NCBI GenBank assembly: GCA_029239575.1
Contig: JARBUP010000175.1
Coordinates: forward strand, 1-6,155
From: Bacillota bacterium
Lineage (GTDB): Bacteria; Bacillota; Clostridia; Tissierellales; Sedimentibacteraceae
Reading direction: 5' to 3'
DNA length: 6,155 nucleotides
Shown here: piece after piece, positions 6,147 to 6,155 of the stretch
How positions within the stretch are numbered: the stretch's first letter is position 1
How the letters are laid out: each line of letters starts with the position of its first letter
Notes under the pieces: model-generated
Database searches by the model: none
Seen by the model: the letters and a program-made list of their open reading frames with translations, nothing else
Told to the model about the DNA's origin: nothing
Translations under genes and position numbers: made by a program

Positions 6147-6153
6147 GGAAAGG
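6147..6153 (+). promoter_or_regulatory. Shine-Dalgarno-like sequence of the next, unseen gene
   Basis: GGAAAGG lies at the window edge, about 16 nt after the predicted sigma-54 start site. It is well placed to serve a start codon a few bases beyond position 6155. The ATG at 6145-6147 overlaps it and has no ribosome binding site of its own. Confidence 0.55.
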
Positions 6154-6155
6154 TA

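Noticed and set aside
6145..6155. ATG at 6145 as start of the next gene
   Set aside because: No Shine-Dalgarno precedes it, and it overlaps GGAAAGG, which is better read as the ribosome binding site of a start codon outside the window.

Overview
The window is strongly AT-rich and comes from a low-GC Gram-positive anaerobe, most likely Clostridia in the broad sense (Peptostreptococcaceae or Tissierellia-like). The grounds are A/T-ending codons, strong AGGAGG-type ribosome binding sites, a perfect CIRCE operator before groESL, a roughly 309-residue clostridial-type class II fructose-bisphosphate aldolase, and a sigma-54 activator of a kind common in amino-acid-fermenting clostridia. I cannot name a genus from the sequence alone.

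Layout. Positions 1-50 hold the probable last 15 codons of a plus-strand gene cut by the window edge. Positions 51-375 are AT-rich and without a recognisable gene; they include a short TTA microsatellite that happens to encode a tyrosine-rich mini-ORF. A hairpin at 376-423 ends the minus-strand fba gene (441-1370). The 409-bp gap at 1371-1779 carries divergent control regions: candidate fba -10 boxes on the minus strand, and on the plus strand a good sigma-A-type promoter followed by CIRCE in the leader of groES-groEL (1780-3745). groEL ends at a strong intrinsic terminator (3807-3840). A separate promoter and a 5'-leader hairpin precede a sigma-54 enhancer-binding protein gene (4025-5761), which has its own terminator 4 nt after the stop codon.

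The last 394 bp form the most interesting part. They look like a complete sigma-54 control region for an operon that starts just beyond the window: three copies of a 15-bp palindrome (TTATCAnAATGATAA), two of them nested in a 57-bp near-perfect inverted repeat; a separate 11-bp inverted repeat; a well-formed -24/-12 promoter (6105-6121); and a Shine-Dalgarno-like sequence at the very edge. The likely logic is that the regulator, made independently, senses a signal through an N-terminal GAF-like domain with a C-x2-C-x5-C motif plus a PAS-like domain, binds the palindromes, and opens the sigma-54 promoter of the unseen operon. What that operon encodes cannot be read here.

The remaining genes are housekeeping: a glycolytic aldolase and the heat-shock chaperonin under HrcA/CIRCE control. 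No tRNA, rRNA, CRISPR array, insertion sequence or phage gene was seen.
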